From: Syntrophaceae bacterium UBA2210
GTDB lineage: Bacteria; Desulfobacterota; Syntrophia; Syntrophales; UBA2210
Assembly (NCBI GenBank): GCA_002327865.1
Contig: DCUQ01000009.1
Location: 222,823 to 286,822 of the forward strand
Direction: 5' to 3'
Length of the DNA: 64,000 nt
Both the position numbers and the translations under genes were made by a program. Below, piece after piece: positions 26,860-36,738 of the stretch (positions are counted from its first letter, which is position 1; the number at the start of each line of letters is the position of its first letter). The notes under the pieces are model-generated. The model saw nothing but the letters and a program-made list of their open reading frames with translations, did not search any database and was not told the DNA's origin.

Positions 26860-28038
26860 TTATAAAACGAAATCGGAAGGAAGGGGCTGTTGTGGCTCAC
26901 CAAGAAGAAATTTTCCCTCCTTAATCCAATCCTTCAGTATGCCGGCAATTTCCCGTGCTTTATAATAACTGGACATGGGTGCGGTAGGGATAACCTTGCC
27001 ATCCAGCTTTATCTTCCCGCTTCTGAGTTCTTTATAGCTTACCTCACCGATGCTTTTCGAGATTCCGCTGGGATAATCAACACCATAGTCATAGACCTGC
27101 GCATAGATATCTTCGTCCCTGACAGCTGTGTACCTTACTATTTCTTCATTAAGTATAGGAATAGGCACTCCTATTCCTATATAAAGAGACACGCCATAAC
27201 CAAGTATACTTGCCCCTAACAGCCACTCCGGACTCATGTCCTTCAGATTTCCTATGGTGGCCAGTGTCGCCGCTCCCTCTTTCGGGACGCCGTTTTCACC
27301 TCTCAGCACATTACTGTTGTGCTGTGTGCCGGCCCAGGCCACAAATCCCTGGGCACCACAGAGAAATATCCTTGTGCCGATACCGATGGTTTTTAAATAA
27401 GGATCATTCAGCAGAGGGCTCAACTGACCAGATGTGGAATAGGTCGCATTCGCCATATCGGGTCTTAAAACGCCCAGATAGGTATAGATTGTCCGGTCGG
27501 ACATGTTCACCGCACAGTTGTAATTCTGATATGCGTTTCTGGGATTGAAAAGGAAGGCATCCCTGAGATCGTGTATCGTGATATTCTTTTCGTGCTTCCG
27601 GGCGGGATAGCAGTCGGTGCCGTAGGATTCAAGGCGCAAGCGTATGACCTTGCCGGCTACAAGGTCTTCGATCACATGTCCGCCGCCGTAATTAAACTCG
27701 CCGGGATGTATGCTGTTGAGAGGATCTCCCTCAACTACCTCGGTAGCCCCGATATAACAATCCACCGCGGCGATACCACCATAAGCAGGAACATCGTTCA
27801 GCCATACCTTCGAAGCTCGTATCTTGGGGGATGTATGGCCGAAATTGAGAAACGCACCCGATGAGCACATCGGGCTGAAGGTCCCGGTAGTGACAACATC
27901 TATTTCCCTGGCTGCCGCCACATCGCCTTTTTTCTCTACAATGTCTATGATTTCTTCGGCAGTGACAACGACGGCGCTCCCGGCCTTTATTTTTTCATTT
28001 ATTTCCCTGTACGTTTTATTGACGCTGTACTTTTTCAT
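26860..28038 (-). CDS. Homocysteine biosynthesis protein (DUF39, L-aspartate semialdehyde sulfurtransferase type)
   Basis: A 392-residue protein with DUF39 blocks such as VVTTGTFSPMCSSGAFLNFGH, SIHPGEFNYGGGHVIEDLVAG, GIGTRIFLCGAQGFVAWAGTQH and TAPMSSYYKAREIA. Family members in methanogens and sulfate reducers incorporate sulfur into aspartate semialdehyde to make homocysteine. Conserved cysteines are visible (MCSSG, AVDCYIG, FLCGAQG). The ATG at 28038 fits the family start (KKYSVNKTYREIN); GGAGG lies 12 bases upstream, rather far. The usual ferredoxin or CBS partner is not adjacent. Its presence is a marker of an anaerobic sulfur lifestyle. Confidence 0.88.
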   Translation of the reverse strand: MKKYSVNKTYREINEKIKAGSAVVVTAEEIIDIVEKKGDVAAAREIDVVTTGTFSPMCSSGAFLNFGHTSPKIRASKVWLNDVPAYGGIAAVDCYIGATEVVEGDPLNSIHPGEFNYGGGHVIEDLVAGKVIRLRLESYGTDCYPARKHEKNITIHDLRDAFLFNPRNAYQNYNCAVNMSDRTIYTYLGVLRPDMANATYSTSGQLSPLLNDPYLKTIGIGTRIFLCGAQGFVAWAGTQHNSNVLRGENGVPKEGAATLATIGNLKDMSPEWLLGASILGYGVSLYIGIGVPIPILNEEIVRYTAVRDEDIYAQVYDYGVDYPSGISKSIGEVSYKELRSGKIKLDGKVIPTAPMSSYYKAREIAGILKDWIKEGKFLLGEPQQPLPSDFVL

Positions 28039-28173
28039 CCGGCAACGTATCCTCCATGTGGAATGGGAATACACCAACTCGAGAAATAAAACAAATAAAA
28101 AACCAGAGGTAAAGGAAGCGCATCGGGATGGAAAACAAAAAGTTGCCGGATTAAAGAGCTTCTCTTAACAACC

Positions 28174-28223
28174 AAAAACCCGTCGGAAATAAGCACCGAA
28201 ATGCGAGATTAATTTCCGCCGGG
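28174..28223 (-). terminator. Intrinsic terminator of the rimP-nusA-...-pnp-dut block
   Basis: On the minus strand CCCGGCGGAAAT pairs with ATTTCCGACGGG (one mismatch), with a loop of about 21 bases, and is followed by TTTTT. It lies about 100 bases after dut and well upstream of the DUF39 gene. Confidence 0.75.
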
Positions 28224-28325
28224 TACCGTTCGTTTGAGGCTGGGTAAAGAACCGGGCACTTTCTTACTGTGACACCACAACTCATTGCACTTGTGAAAGT
28301 GCTTTAACTCCGCCCTCCGCCGCAC

Positions 28326-28778
28326 TCAACCGGTATGGCCGAATCCTCCATCCCCACGGTCTGTCGTATTCAGGCTGTCTGTAACATCCCATGTAACCCT
28401 GCAAACCTTGTGAATTACCATTTGGGCGATGCGATCACCTCTTTTTACAACAAACGGAGCTGACCCGTGATTAATGATAAGTATCTTCACTTCACCCCGG
28501 TAGTCTTCATCTATCGTACCGGGGGAGTTCAATATGGTAATCCCGGCTTTCACGGCCAACCCGCTTCTTGGTCGTATCTGAGCTTCATAACCGTGGGGTA
28601 ATTCTACGGCAATACCTGTGGGTATTAATCTTCTATCGCCGGGAAGCAATGTTTCCTCTTTTCCCACTGCCGCGAATACATCCATCCCCGCCGCGTTCTC
28701 CGTCATATAGCTGGGAAGAGAGATATCTTCATCACGCAGTCTTTTAATGGAAATTGCCACTTCCTTATTCAAGAGCAT
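28326..28778 (-). CDS. dut: Deoxyuridine 5'-triphosphate nucleotidohydrolase
   Basis: A 150-residue trimeric dUTPase that hydrolyses dUTP to dUMP and pyrophosphate. The five family motifs are visible: AAGMDVFA, RPRSGLAVK, GTIDEDYRGE, RGDRIAQMV and the C-terminal RGDGGFGHTG. Its start overlaps the pnp stop by 14 bases, so it is translated from the pnp transcript. A terminator follows about 100 bases later. Confidence 0.96.
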   Translation of the reverse strand: MLLNKEVAISIKRLRDEDISLPSYMTENAAGMDVFAAVGKEETLLPGDRRLIPTGIAVELPHGYEAQIRPRSGLAVKAGITILNSPGTIDEDYRGEVKILIINHGSAPFVVKRGDRIAQMVIHKVCRVTWDVTDSLNTTDRGDGGFGHTG

Positions 28779-30873
28779 CCTTTCTACTCAATCTTATCTT
28801 TCCACTTCTGTCAATTTCTATAACCTTGACACGCACCGAATCGCCCTCATTAAGAACATCGGTAACTTTTTCCACTCTCTTTTTATCCAGTTGGGATATG
28901 TGTACGAGTCCGTCGGTACCCGGCAGTATCTCAACAAATGCCCCGAAATCGAGAATTTTTTTCACCTTACCTTCGTAAATCCTGCCGATCTCAGGCTCTT
29001 CGGTCAGTGCTCTTACCATTGCGATCGCTCGTTCCGAAGCCTGCGCGTCATTCGAGGCTATTGTTACCGTGCCGTCATCTTCAACGTCCATCGACACACC
29101 TGTTTCACTGATAATGTGCCGTATATTCTTTCCTCCGGTGCCTATTACGTCCCGGATTTTTTCCTGCTTGATCATTATAGTAGTAATTCTTGGTGCGTAC
29201 TTGGACAGTTCTTCCCTGGGCGTGGCTATCGTTTCGTTCAGTTTATCGATAATAAACTCTCTGCCTTCCCTGGCCTGATACAGAGCATCTTTAAGAATAT
29301 CTCCCGCAAGCCTGTCGACTTTTATATCCATCTGCAGAGCGGTTATACCTTTTTTCGTGCCGCACACCTTGAAATCCATATCCCCCGCATGATCCTCATC
29401 GCCAAGAATATCAGAAAGGATTACAACCTCATCCCCTTCTTTCAAAAGCCCCATCGCAATACCGGCAACAGTGTCTTTAATCGGAACACCGGCATCCATC
29501 AAAGAAAGGCAGCCTCCGCATACCGTTGCCATGGAAGACGAACCGTTTGAAGATAATACTTCCGAAACGAGCCGGATGGTATAGGGAAATTCTTCATGTT
29601 CCGGGAGGAGGGGAAGCAGCGCTCTTCTGGCAAGAGCCCCATGGCCTATTTCTCTCCTTCCGGCCCCTCTCAGGGGTCTGGCCTCTCCTACAGAGAAGGG
29701 AGGAAAATTGTAATGCAGCATGAAGGTTCTCATCTCTTCCCCATCTATGAAATCCAGTCTCTGCTCATCCGAAGACGTTCCCAGTGTAAGAGCAACAAGT
29801 GCCTGTGTCTCACCTCTTGTAAACAAGCCGGATCCATGCGCCCTAGGCAGAATGCCGGTTTCTGAGGTAATAGTTCTTATATCACTGCTGGATCTGCCGT
29901 CTATCCTGCGTTTATCCACCAGTATCATGTTCCGGATAATTTCTCTCTCCAGTTCTTCGAAGGCCATCGTTGCCTTGGAACCGACACCGGCATCATCATT
30001 ACTGAGTTCTTCAATCGTCTTCTTTTTGATCTCGCTTACCTTCTCGTGCCGTCTAAGCTTACCCGCCTCATGGTAGGCATCCTGCAGACCGGAATAAGCG
30101 ATATCTCTGACTCTTTGTCGAAGTTCCTCCGGGATATCGATCGGCTCAACCGTTCTCTTCTGTTTGCCGACAGACTTACAGATGTTATCCTGAAGTTCGA
30201 TGGCCGGTTTCATTGACTCCAATCCGAAATTGATGGCATCCAGAATTTCATCCTCAGGGATTTCCCATGCGCCCCCTTCCAGCATGACAAGATTGACGTC
30301 GAAGTCCCCCTTTCCGTCAACGGAGGGAACCTTTCTTCCGACAAGAAACATGTCCAGATCACTCTCGTCCTTTTGATTTGAAGAAGGGTTGCAGATCAGC
30401 TGACCTTCTACTCTTCCAACTCTCACTCCCGCGATAGGTCCCTTGAATGGGATATCGGACATATTAAGCGCTACGGAGGTCCCCAACATGGCAGCCACAT
30501 CGGGATCATTTTCATCGTCCACTGAAAGCACAGTTGCGATTACTTGTGTTTCATAAAAATATCCATCGGGGAAAAGAGGCCTTATCGACCTGTCAATAAT
30601 TCTTGATGTAAGAATTTCCTTTTCGTTGAGACGACCTTCCCGCTTAAAAAATCCGCCGGGAATCTTACCAGCTGCAAAAGTCTTTTCCTGATAGTCTACA
30701 GTCAAGGGTAGAAAGTCCAGTCCTTCTCGTCTGGTTTGTGGGGATACTGCTGTTACCAGCACAACGGTATCTCCATATGTGATCACGGCGGAACCATCCG
30801 CCTGACCTGCGAGATAGTTTGTCTTGACAGACACATCTCTTCCCGCAAAGATCGTTTTAAAGTTTTCGCTCAT
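28765..30873 (-). CDS. pnp: Polyribonucleotide nucleotidyltransferase
   Basis: A 702-residue 3'-5' phosphorolytic exoribonuclease of the RNA degradosome. It has two RNase PH cores (RDVSVKTNYLAGQADGSAV near the start; GLFTRGETQALVALTLGTSSDEQ in the second), a KH domain (IRDVIGTGGKNIRHIISETG) and a C-terminal S1 domain (GRIYEGKVKKILDFGAFVEILPG). AGGAG precedes the ATG. It follows rpsO after 217 bases, the common rpsO-pnp order. Confidence 0.97.
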   Translation of the reverse strand: MSENFKTIFAGRDVSVKTNYLAGQADGSAVITYGDTVVLVTAVSPQTRREGLDFLPLTVDYQEKTFAAGKIPGGFFKREGRLNEKEILTSRIIDRSIRPLFPDGYFYETQVIATVLSVDDENDPDVAAMLGTSVALNMSDIPFKGPIAGVRVGRVEGQLICNPSSNQKDESDLDMFLVGRKVPSVDGKGDFDVNLVMLEGGAWEIPEDEILDAINFGLESMKPAIELQDNICKSVGKQKRTVEPIDIPEELRQRVRDIAYSGLQDAYHEAGKLRRHEKVSEIKKKTIEELSNDDAGVGSKATMAFEELEREIIRNMILVDKRRIDGRSSSDIRTITSETGILPRAHGSGLFTRGETQALVALTLGTSSDEQRLDFIDGEEMRTFMLHYNFPPFSVGEARPLRGAGRREIGHGALARRALLPLLPEHEEFPYTIRLVSEVLSSNGSSSMATVCGGCLSLMDAGVPIKDTVAGIAMGLLKEGDEVVILSDILGDEDHAGDMDFKVCGTKKGITALQMDIKVDRLAGDILKDALYQAREGREFIIDKLNETIATPREELSKYAPRITTIMIKQEKIRDVIGTGGKNIRHIISETGVSMDVEDDGTVTIASNDAQASERAIAMVRALTEEPEIGRIYEGKVKKILDFGAFVEILPGTDGLVHISQLDKKRVEKVTDVLNEGDSVRVKVIEIDRSGKIRLSRKDALE

Positions 30874-31090
30874 ATATTTACTCCTTTTTGAGTTTACTTT
30901 AGGTTCAAGGTTGTCTCGGAAAAACTGATTTTTGCCGGGCTGTATAACCTTCGAATCACTGTACGCCTTCCTGAACGGTGACAGCCGCAGGCTCTTTCCC
31001 CAGACATCACAATTCCTTCCGCTCGATCCTGATTCTTTACAAACCGTGAACTGAAACCCTTAACTCCTGCAACCCGAGCAGTGATTTTGT

Positions 31091-31357
31091 TTACCTTCTC
31101 AAACCAAGACGCTTAATAAGCTCCCGATATCTTTCTATATCCTTATTCTTAAGATAATCAAGCATGTTTCTCCTCTGCCCGACAAGCTTCAACAATCCCC
31201 TTCGGGAATGATGATCCTTCTTGTGAGTTTTGAAGTGATCCGTCAGATACGTTATCCGTGCGCTCAGAAGCGCGACCTGAACTTCCGGAGATCCCGTATC
31301 CCCTTCATGAGTCTGAAAATCAGCTATTATATTTTTCTTATTCTCTCCATCTAACAC
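31091..31357 (-). CDS. rpsO: Ribosomal protein S15
   Basis: An 88-residue small-subunit protein with the signature [36 protein letters not shown] by pattern and the end [17 protein letters not shown] start follows GGGAGGA. The order truB-rpsO-pnp is conserved in many bacteria. The 217-base gap to pnp may carry processing or autoregulatory structure; I could not define a hairpin there. Confidence 0.97.
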   Translation of the reverse strand: MLDGENKKNIIADFQTHEGDTGSPEVQVALLSARITYLTDHFKTHKKDHHSRRGLLKLVGQRRNMLDYLKNKDIERYRELIKRLGLRR

Positions 31358-31395
31358 GGTTACTTATCCTCCCTTATGCATTTATCTCGTTTTTT

Positions 31396-32325
31396 TTAAT
31401 TAAATACTCTTAAAATTTTAACTGCCCGCTCATTGTCATCTGAAAACGAAACACCTTCCGGAGAGGAACATGTTTCCGCAACTGCAATGAGCACACGACT
31501 CTTTGTGACGAATTTTACCAGAGTTCCCATCTCAGGCAAACGAATATCCTTCTCTTTTAACATACCGTAATCAGGCTGATACCCCTTTTTTATCCTGTCC
31601 GCAGTATCCTGATCAACCTCGATATCACAGATTCCGGACAAAGCATCTACCAATGTAATCAGCTTCTTTTCAAGGATCACGGCTTTCTCTCCATCAGTAA
31701 AATCTTCGAGAGATACAGCATCTTCTTCTCTGAAACGGCCGCTTCTCGTTCTCCTGAGACCCGACAGGCAGGCTCCGCATCCCAGCCTGTTTCCTATATC
31801 GTCGCACAGCGACCGGATATAGGTGCCTTTAGAGCAGGAGACCGAAAAAGTCACATAGGGAAGTTTTATGTCTTCCACCTGTATATTATATATATCAACC
31901 TTTCGCAACGGAGGTTCGATATCAATTCCCCGCCTCGTCCATTTATAGAGCGGCCGTCCATTGAACTTGACGGCGGAATATTTAGGCGCCTTCTGTTCTA
32001 TACGGCCGACAAAACTATCCACCGCATCCCTGATCTCTCTCTCCTGGAGACAGGGTTTACAGCGATCTGTTACCGTACCATCCGTATCGAGGGTGTCTGT
32101 TCTGACCCCGAGAAGCATTGTGGCACGATAGTCCTTATCGTCGTTTGAAAAGAACCGGGTTATCTTGGTAGCCTCATTTACGCAAATAATGAGAACTCCC
32201 GTTGCCAGCGGATCAAGTGTACCCGCATGACCGACTTTTTCCATTCCGAGCAATCTTTTTACATTACGTATGACATCGTACGATGTCATGCCCGGCGGTT
32301 TATCAATGATCAATACTCCATCCAT
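31396..32325 (-). CDS. truB: tRNA pseudouridine(55) synthase
   Basis: A 309-residue enzyme that forms pseudouridine 55 in the T loop of tRNAs. The N-terminal block GVLIIDKPPGMTSYDVI and the catalytic GHAGTLDPLATGVL (Asp) are intact, as is KGTYIRSLCDDIG. A C-terminal PUA-like extension is present. It is 60 bases from nrnA. Confidence 0.96.
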   Translation of the reverse strand: MDGVLIIDKPPGMTSYDVIRNVKRLLGMEKVGHAGTLDPLATGVLIICVNEATKITRFFSNDDKDYRATMLLGVRTDTLDTDGTVTDRCKPCLQEREIRDAVDSFVGRIEQKAPKYSAVKFNGRPLYKWTRRGIDIEPPLRKVDIYNIQVEDIKLPYVTFSVSCSKGTYIRSLCDDIGNRLGCGACLSGLRRTRSGRFREEDAVSLEDFTDGEKAVILEKKLITLVDALSGICDIEVDQDTADRIKKGYQPDYGMLKEKDIRLPEMGTLVKFVTKSRVLIAVAETCSSPEGVSFSDDNERAVKILRVFN

Positions 32326-32385
32326 ATCAAAAACTTACATCTTTAAGAATCCGCTAGAATCAATTTCATTGTGCCGGATTTTGTT

Positions 32386-33348
32386 TTACAAAGTATTATA
32401 TACTGCCTTTATGGCGCCCAGCACTTTCTCCCTGGCTGCTGTTATGTCACCTTCGACCCTGCATGCGGAGGCGTTTACATGTCCTCCCCCTCCCAACCTG
32501 CCGGCGATTTTCTCGACATCCTCACTCCCTTTTGATCGCAGGCTTACCTTAAAACGATTCGGGGCAGTTTCATAATAAAACACGGCAATTGTGACACCTT
32601 CTATCGAACGGACAATATCCACGAAACCTTCCGTATGCTCCGGCAAGGCTCCTTCTTTGAGGAGCATTTCCTGCGTGACATAGACAGATCCCACCTTCCC
32701 GCCTTCATAAAATTCCAGAGTATTTAACACGTCTCGCATTAAACGAATTTGAATCACCGGCTTGGTTTCATAAATATTCTTGGCTATATGCCTGGAATCA
32801 GCTCCGTTTGCCACCAGATCGGCAGCCACCCTGAAGGTCTCGACCCCCGTATTGGAATAACGAAAGCTACCGGTATCCGTCATTATAGCCGCATATATAT
32901 TCGTGGCGATTTCTTTGGTTATGGTAGCCCCCATATGCTTTAGAAGACGATAGATTATCTCTCCCGTGGAACTCGCCGTGGAATCAACCAGCAACAGGTC
33001 CGAAAATGTACCTACGGAGACATGATGATCGATATTGACGATCCTTTTTATCGAACCTATCCTGTTTTCTTCATCTCCAACTCTCGCGAGATCACTGCAA
33101 TCCAGGACAACAGCCACATCAAACCCGCTCACGGAATCCAGCGAATGTGTAATATTTTTCGAGCCGGGAAGAAACTCATATACGGCCGGTGTTTTGTCCT
33201 TATTATAAACAACGACATCTTTTCCCATGTCATGCAACACATGATACATCGCCAGTTCGGATCCCAGGGCATCTCCATCCGGTCTGGCATGAGAGGTTAC
33301 GAGAAAGCTGGAGAATGAATTTATAACGTCAATAATTTCATCAAACAT
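32386..33348 (-). CDS. nrnA: DHH-DHHA1 phosphoesterase (NrnA: nanoRNase / pAp phosphatase)
   Basis: A 320-residue enzyme that degrades very short RNAs and/or 3'-phosphoadenosine 5'-phosphate. DHH-domain motifs are HARPDGDALGSELA, VVLDCSD, NIDHHVSVG and AAIMTDTGSFRYSNT; the DHHA1 domain has the substrate-binding GRLGGGGHVNAS. Its start overlaps the rbfA stop by 8 bases. The rbfA-nrnA-truB order is widespread. Confidence 0.93.
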   Translation of the reverse strand: MFDEIIDVINSFSSFLVTSHARPDGDALGSELAMYHVLHDMGKDVVVYNKDKTPAVYEFLPGSKNITHSLDSVSGFDVAVVLDCSDLARVGDEENRIGSIKRIVNIDHHVSVGTFSDLLLVDSTASSTGEIIYRLLKHMGATITKEIATNIYAAIMTDTGSFRYSNTGVETFRVAADLVANGADSRHIAKNIYETKPVIQIRLMRDVLNTLEFYEGGKVGSVYVTQEMLLKEGALPEHTEGFVDIVRSIEGVTIAVFYYETAPNRFKVSLRSKGSEDVEKIAGRLGGGGHVNASACRVEGDITAAREKVLGAIKAVYNTL

Positions 33349-33688
33349 GTTTGTTTATTTCCGCCAACAACCTGTCAATACGATCTCCATATTCGAATGA
33401 TTCATCAAATATAAATTGGAGTTCAGGGACATAACGAAGCTGCAGTTTTTTCCCCAATTCCCTTCTCAAAAAACCGACGGCCCTGTGAAGACCTTTTATT
33501 GTTTCTTCACCACAGGAATTTTCTCCTGTCCGAACAAAAAATATCTTCGCATGCCGGAGATCATCTGTCAGCTTAACGTCGGTAACCGTTATTCCCTTTA
33601 CCTGAGGATCGTTTATCTGTTTCAACAGGATTTCAGAGATTTCAGCCCTTATGAGATCGGCAACTTTATCGGCCCTTTTAAAACTCAT
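33341..33688 (-). CDS. rbfA: Ribosome-binding factor A
   Basis: A 115-residue KH-fold factor for 30S maturation and cold adaptation. The start at 33688 (MSFKRADKVADLIRAEISEIL) is preferred over a frame open 21 codons further, because AGGAG lies 9 bases upstream and the family begins here. The core DPQVKGITVTDVKLTDDLRHAKIFF is present. It overlaps the DUF503 gene by 11 bases and nrnA by 8. Confidence 0.95.
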   Translation of the reverse strand: MSFKRADKVADLIRAEISEILLKQINDPQVKGITVTDVKLTDDLRHAKIFFVRTGENSCGEETIKGLHRAVGFLRRELGKKLQLRYVPELQFIFDESFEYGDRIDRLLAEINKHV

Positions 33689-34010
33689 CCAATCCATCTC
33701 CTGCACGGTCATTGTAAACATCGGAGATATTGCAAATCTCTGTATCCACACAAACTATGTCAGCCAGATTCAACGCTTCCACAAAATTGACAACCTTGTC
33801 AATTTTTGAATTGATGAAGCTTCTTTCATTTCCTACCATACTGAATCCAATCCGGCACTTCTTCCAATCATCATATTCTCCAACCTCGGCAATAGAGATA
33901 TTGAACGCGCTCTTCGTTCTACTCAGAATTCTCCGCAGTACGGATCTCTTTTCTTTCAAAGATCTGCTCTCTGTTACAAAGATATCGATTATTCCAGTGC
34001 CAACTACCAT
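33678..34010 (-). CDS. DUF503 family protein
   Basis: A 110-residue protein with the DUF503 pattern: a start like VGTGIIDIFVTESRSLKEKRSVLRRI and AEVGEYDDWKKCRIGFSMVGNERSF. Family members usually sit between infB and rbfA, as here, and may be ribosome-associated; no biochemical role is established that I can state. It overlaps rbfA by 11 bases. Confidence 0.88.
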   Translation of the reverse strand: MVVGTGIIDIFVTESRSLKEKRSVLRRILSRTKSAFNISIAEVGEYDDWKKCRIGFSMVGNERSFINSKIDKVVNFVEALNLADIVCVDTEICNISDVYNDRAGDGLDEF

Positions 34011-34065
34011 TAAGTCGATGTCCTGACGGATTGAACAGTATCTTCTATAAAAACAGTGAAGATCT

Positions 34066-36693
34066 CTATAATGTCCTGACTATTTTTTCTTTTGTGTACG
34101 CTTCTATGATATCCCCTTCTTTGATATCATTAAAGTTTTCTATTCCGATCCCGCATTCAAGCCCGGAGGATACTTCTTTTGCATCATCTTTGAATCTCTT
34201 GAGCGACAGGAACTTGCCATCGTGAATAACCACGCCGTCTCTCAGTAATCGCAATCTGGCGTTTCTTGTTAATTTGCCATCGGTAACGCGACTTCCCGCG
34301 ATAGTGCCGATCTTTGACACTTTAAACACCTGGAGAACTTCCGCACGCCCCTGAACCAATTCTTCATAGACAGGCTCAAGCAACCCCTCCATGGCCTTTT
34401 TCACATCAGAAATGGCATCATATATGATATCGTAAAGTTTGACGTCGACGCCTTCCCTGTCGATAATCTCGGAAACCCGCGCATCGGGTCTGACCTTGAA
34501 TCCGATTACTATAGCATCGGAAGCCGACGCCAGCATGACGTCCGTTTCAGTGATAGCACCTGCGGAGGCGTGCACAAGATTCAATTTTATATCTTCTGTA
34601 CTGAGTTTAACGAGCGACTCGGAGAGCGCTTCCACCGATCCTTGAACATCCGCTTTGATAACGACGTTCAATTCCTTGGCACCTTCCTTGATTCTTTCAT
34701 ACAATTGCTCGAGCGTAATCTTTGAAGTCCTGGCAAGTTCTTTCTCCCGTTCTTTTCTCAGCCAGTGTTCACCGATGGTTCGCGCCTTTTTGTCATCTTC
34801 CACGCACATGAAATCCATTCCAGCCTGCGGAACGCTGGAAAAACCGATAACTTCCACCGGCATCGAAGGTCCTGCTTCCTGGACCCGACGCCCGTTGTCG
34901 TTAATCATGGCGCGTACCCTGCCATACTCTATTCTGGAAACAATTGCATCTCCTTCCCGCAGGGTGCCTTCTTGAACGATAACGGTAGCAACAGGGCCTC
35001 TTCCTTTATCAAGCCTCGCCTCAATAACAACACCGCGCGCCAGCCTGTCCGGATCAGCCTTCAGTTCCATAATATCCGCCTGGAGAAGAATCAATTCCAT
35101 CAAATCCTCTATACCTTTGTTCTGTTTTGCAGACACCTCGGCATATATCGTGTCTCCTCCCCAAGCTTCTGGTACGAGGTCAAACTCCGCGAGTTGCTGT
35201 TTTATTCTCTCCGGATCGGCGTTTGCCTTGTCAATTTTATTAACCGCGATTATGATAGGAACACCTGCCGCCCGTGAATGATTAATTGCCTCAATCGTCT
35301 GGTCCATAACACCATCATCGGCAGCAACGACAAGCACTACAATATCGGTTACCTGGGCCCCTCTTGCCCGCATTGCGGTGAAGGCCTCATGTCCCGGCGT
35401 ATCAAGAAACACAATGTCCCGTTCTTTTATACGTGCGTGATATGCTCCGATAGCCTGGGTTATGCCACCCGATTCTCCATCGATAACATGCGTCTGGCGT
35501 ATAACATCCAGAAGCGACGTTTTTCCGTGATCGACATGCCCCATTATAGTAACAACGGGGGCCCTTGACTTGAGTTTTTCGGACGAAGGGGCTTCACGCT
35601 GCATGATTTCCTCGTATTCCGTTCCTGCAGATTCCACCTGATATCCAAACTCACCGGCTACGAGAATCGCCACATCTATATCTATCGACTGATTGATCGT
35701 AACCATCATGCCTAATGAAACAAGCTTCTGGATAACCTCACCGGCCTTGATGCCCATTTTTTTTGCGAGATCACTTATTTTAACCGCTTCTTCTACTTTT
35801 ACTCTTCGTTTTATCGCCTTGGGGGTCGTAATCTCGGTCATTTTCATCCTGGTAGGTATGGGTTTTTCCTTTTCCTCTTTCCAGATCGGGGACTCTTCCG
35901 TATCCTGCTTTCTCGTGAACCGCTTCTTCTTTTTATCGAATTGCTGTTTAATGAAGGCTTTTTTCGGCTGCCATTCTTTATCCACAACCACTTTCACGGG
36001 CTTCTTCGACTTAAACAAATTTTTAGGCTTCGGTGATGGCCCTTGCTTCTCATCTCCACTTAACATCTCTAATTCCTGGGATACCTGTTTTCGCTCTTCG
36101 GGTTTGGGAGAAATCTCTTCTTTCGGCAGCGTTTTTTTCACCTCTTTTTGAGGGGCCTGCCGGATAATTTTTATCATCGGTTTCTGCTGTTTTATTACCG
36201 GTGCGGCTTTTTTTTCTTTTATAACTTCTTTCTTTTCTTTATCGCCACCTTCCGGCGTAACAGGCGTCTCCTCCTTTTCAACCGGTTCTTTTACTCCCTC
36301 TTTTACCGATGCTATTACCGGTTCTTTTACTTCCTCAGTCGCCGATTCTTTTACCGGGGGTCCTTGAACAGGTTCTATAACCATTCTATCTGATGGTTCG
36401 GTTGTTGTTTCTGCCGATTCCGCCTCAGCTTGAAGATCGTCAGGCGCCTGTTCAATATCCGAATCCTGCTTACGGATTGCTCTTCTTCGTATAACAGTAT
36501 CTTTGACCCTTTTTTCTACAATTGCGTCTTTCTCACCCAGTGCAAACTCTTTTCGAACCCTATCAACTTCGCCCGCTTCGAGAGAACTGGAATGGGCCTT
36601 GACGGCTATCCCGAGTTTTTCTAATCGCGCGATAAGATCTTTATTGTCTATGCCGAGATCTTTAGCCAATTCGTAGACTCGTATTTTGGACAT
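34066..36693 (-). CDS. infB: Translation initiation factor IF-2
   Basis: An 875-residue GTPase that brings initiator tRNA to the 30S subunit. It has an IF2 N-terminal helix domain ([22 protein letters not shown]), a long Lys/Glu/Pro-rich low-complexity linker (residues about 75-280), a second IF2_N domain, then the G domain with [20 protein letters not shown] and NKIDKANAD, and domains II-IV ending with the [16 protein letters not shown] block. AGGAGT precedes the ATG. It follows nusA by 45 bases; the ylxR gene often found between them is absent. Confidence 0.97.
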   Translation of the reverse strand: MSKIRVYELAKDLGIDNKDLIARLEKLGIAVKAHSSSLEAGEVDRVRKEFALGEKDAIVEKRVKDTVIRRRAIRKQDSDIEQAPDDLQAEAESAETTTEPSDRMVIEPVQGPPVKESATEEVKEPVIASVKEGVKEPVEKEETPVTPEGGDKEKKEVIKEKKAAPVIKQQKPMIKIIRQAPQKEVKKTLPKEEISPKPEERKQVSQELEMLSGDEKQGPSPKPKNLFKSKKPVKVVVDKEWQPKKAFIKQQFDKKKKRFTRKQDTEESPIWKEEKEKPIPTRMKMTEITTPKAIKRRVKVEEAVKISDLAKKMGIKAGEVIQKLVSLGMMVTINQSIDIDVAILVAGEFGYQVESAGTEYEEIMQREAPSSEKLKSRAPVVTIMGHVDHGKTSLLDVIRQTHVIDGESGGITQAIGAYHARIKERDIVFLDTPGHEAFTAMRARGAQVTDIVVLVVAADDGVMDQTIEAINHSRAAGVPIIIAVNKIDKANADPERIKQQLAEFDLVPEAWGGDTIYAEVSAKQNKGIEDLMELILLQADIMELKADPDRLARGVVIEARLDKGRGPVATVIVQEGTLREGDAIVSRIEYGRVRAMINDNGRRVQEAGPSMPVEVIGFSSVPQAGMDFMCVEDDKKARTIGEHWLRKEREKELARTSKITLEQLYERIKEGAKELNVVIKADVQGSVEALSESLVKLSTEDIKLNLVHASAGAITETDVMLASASDAIVIGFKVRPDARVSEIIDREGVDVKLYDIIYDAISDVKKAMEGLLEPVYEELVQGRAEVLQVFKVSKIGTIAGSRVTDGKLTRNARLRLLRDGVVIHDGKFLSLKRFKDDAKEVSSGLECGIGIENFNDIKEGDIIEAYTKEKIVRTL

Positions 36694-36738
36694 TATTAAG
36701 ACTCCTGATTGCCTCGCCGGTAGTGCACGAACCGTTGT

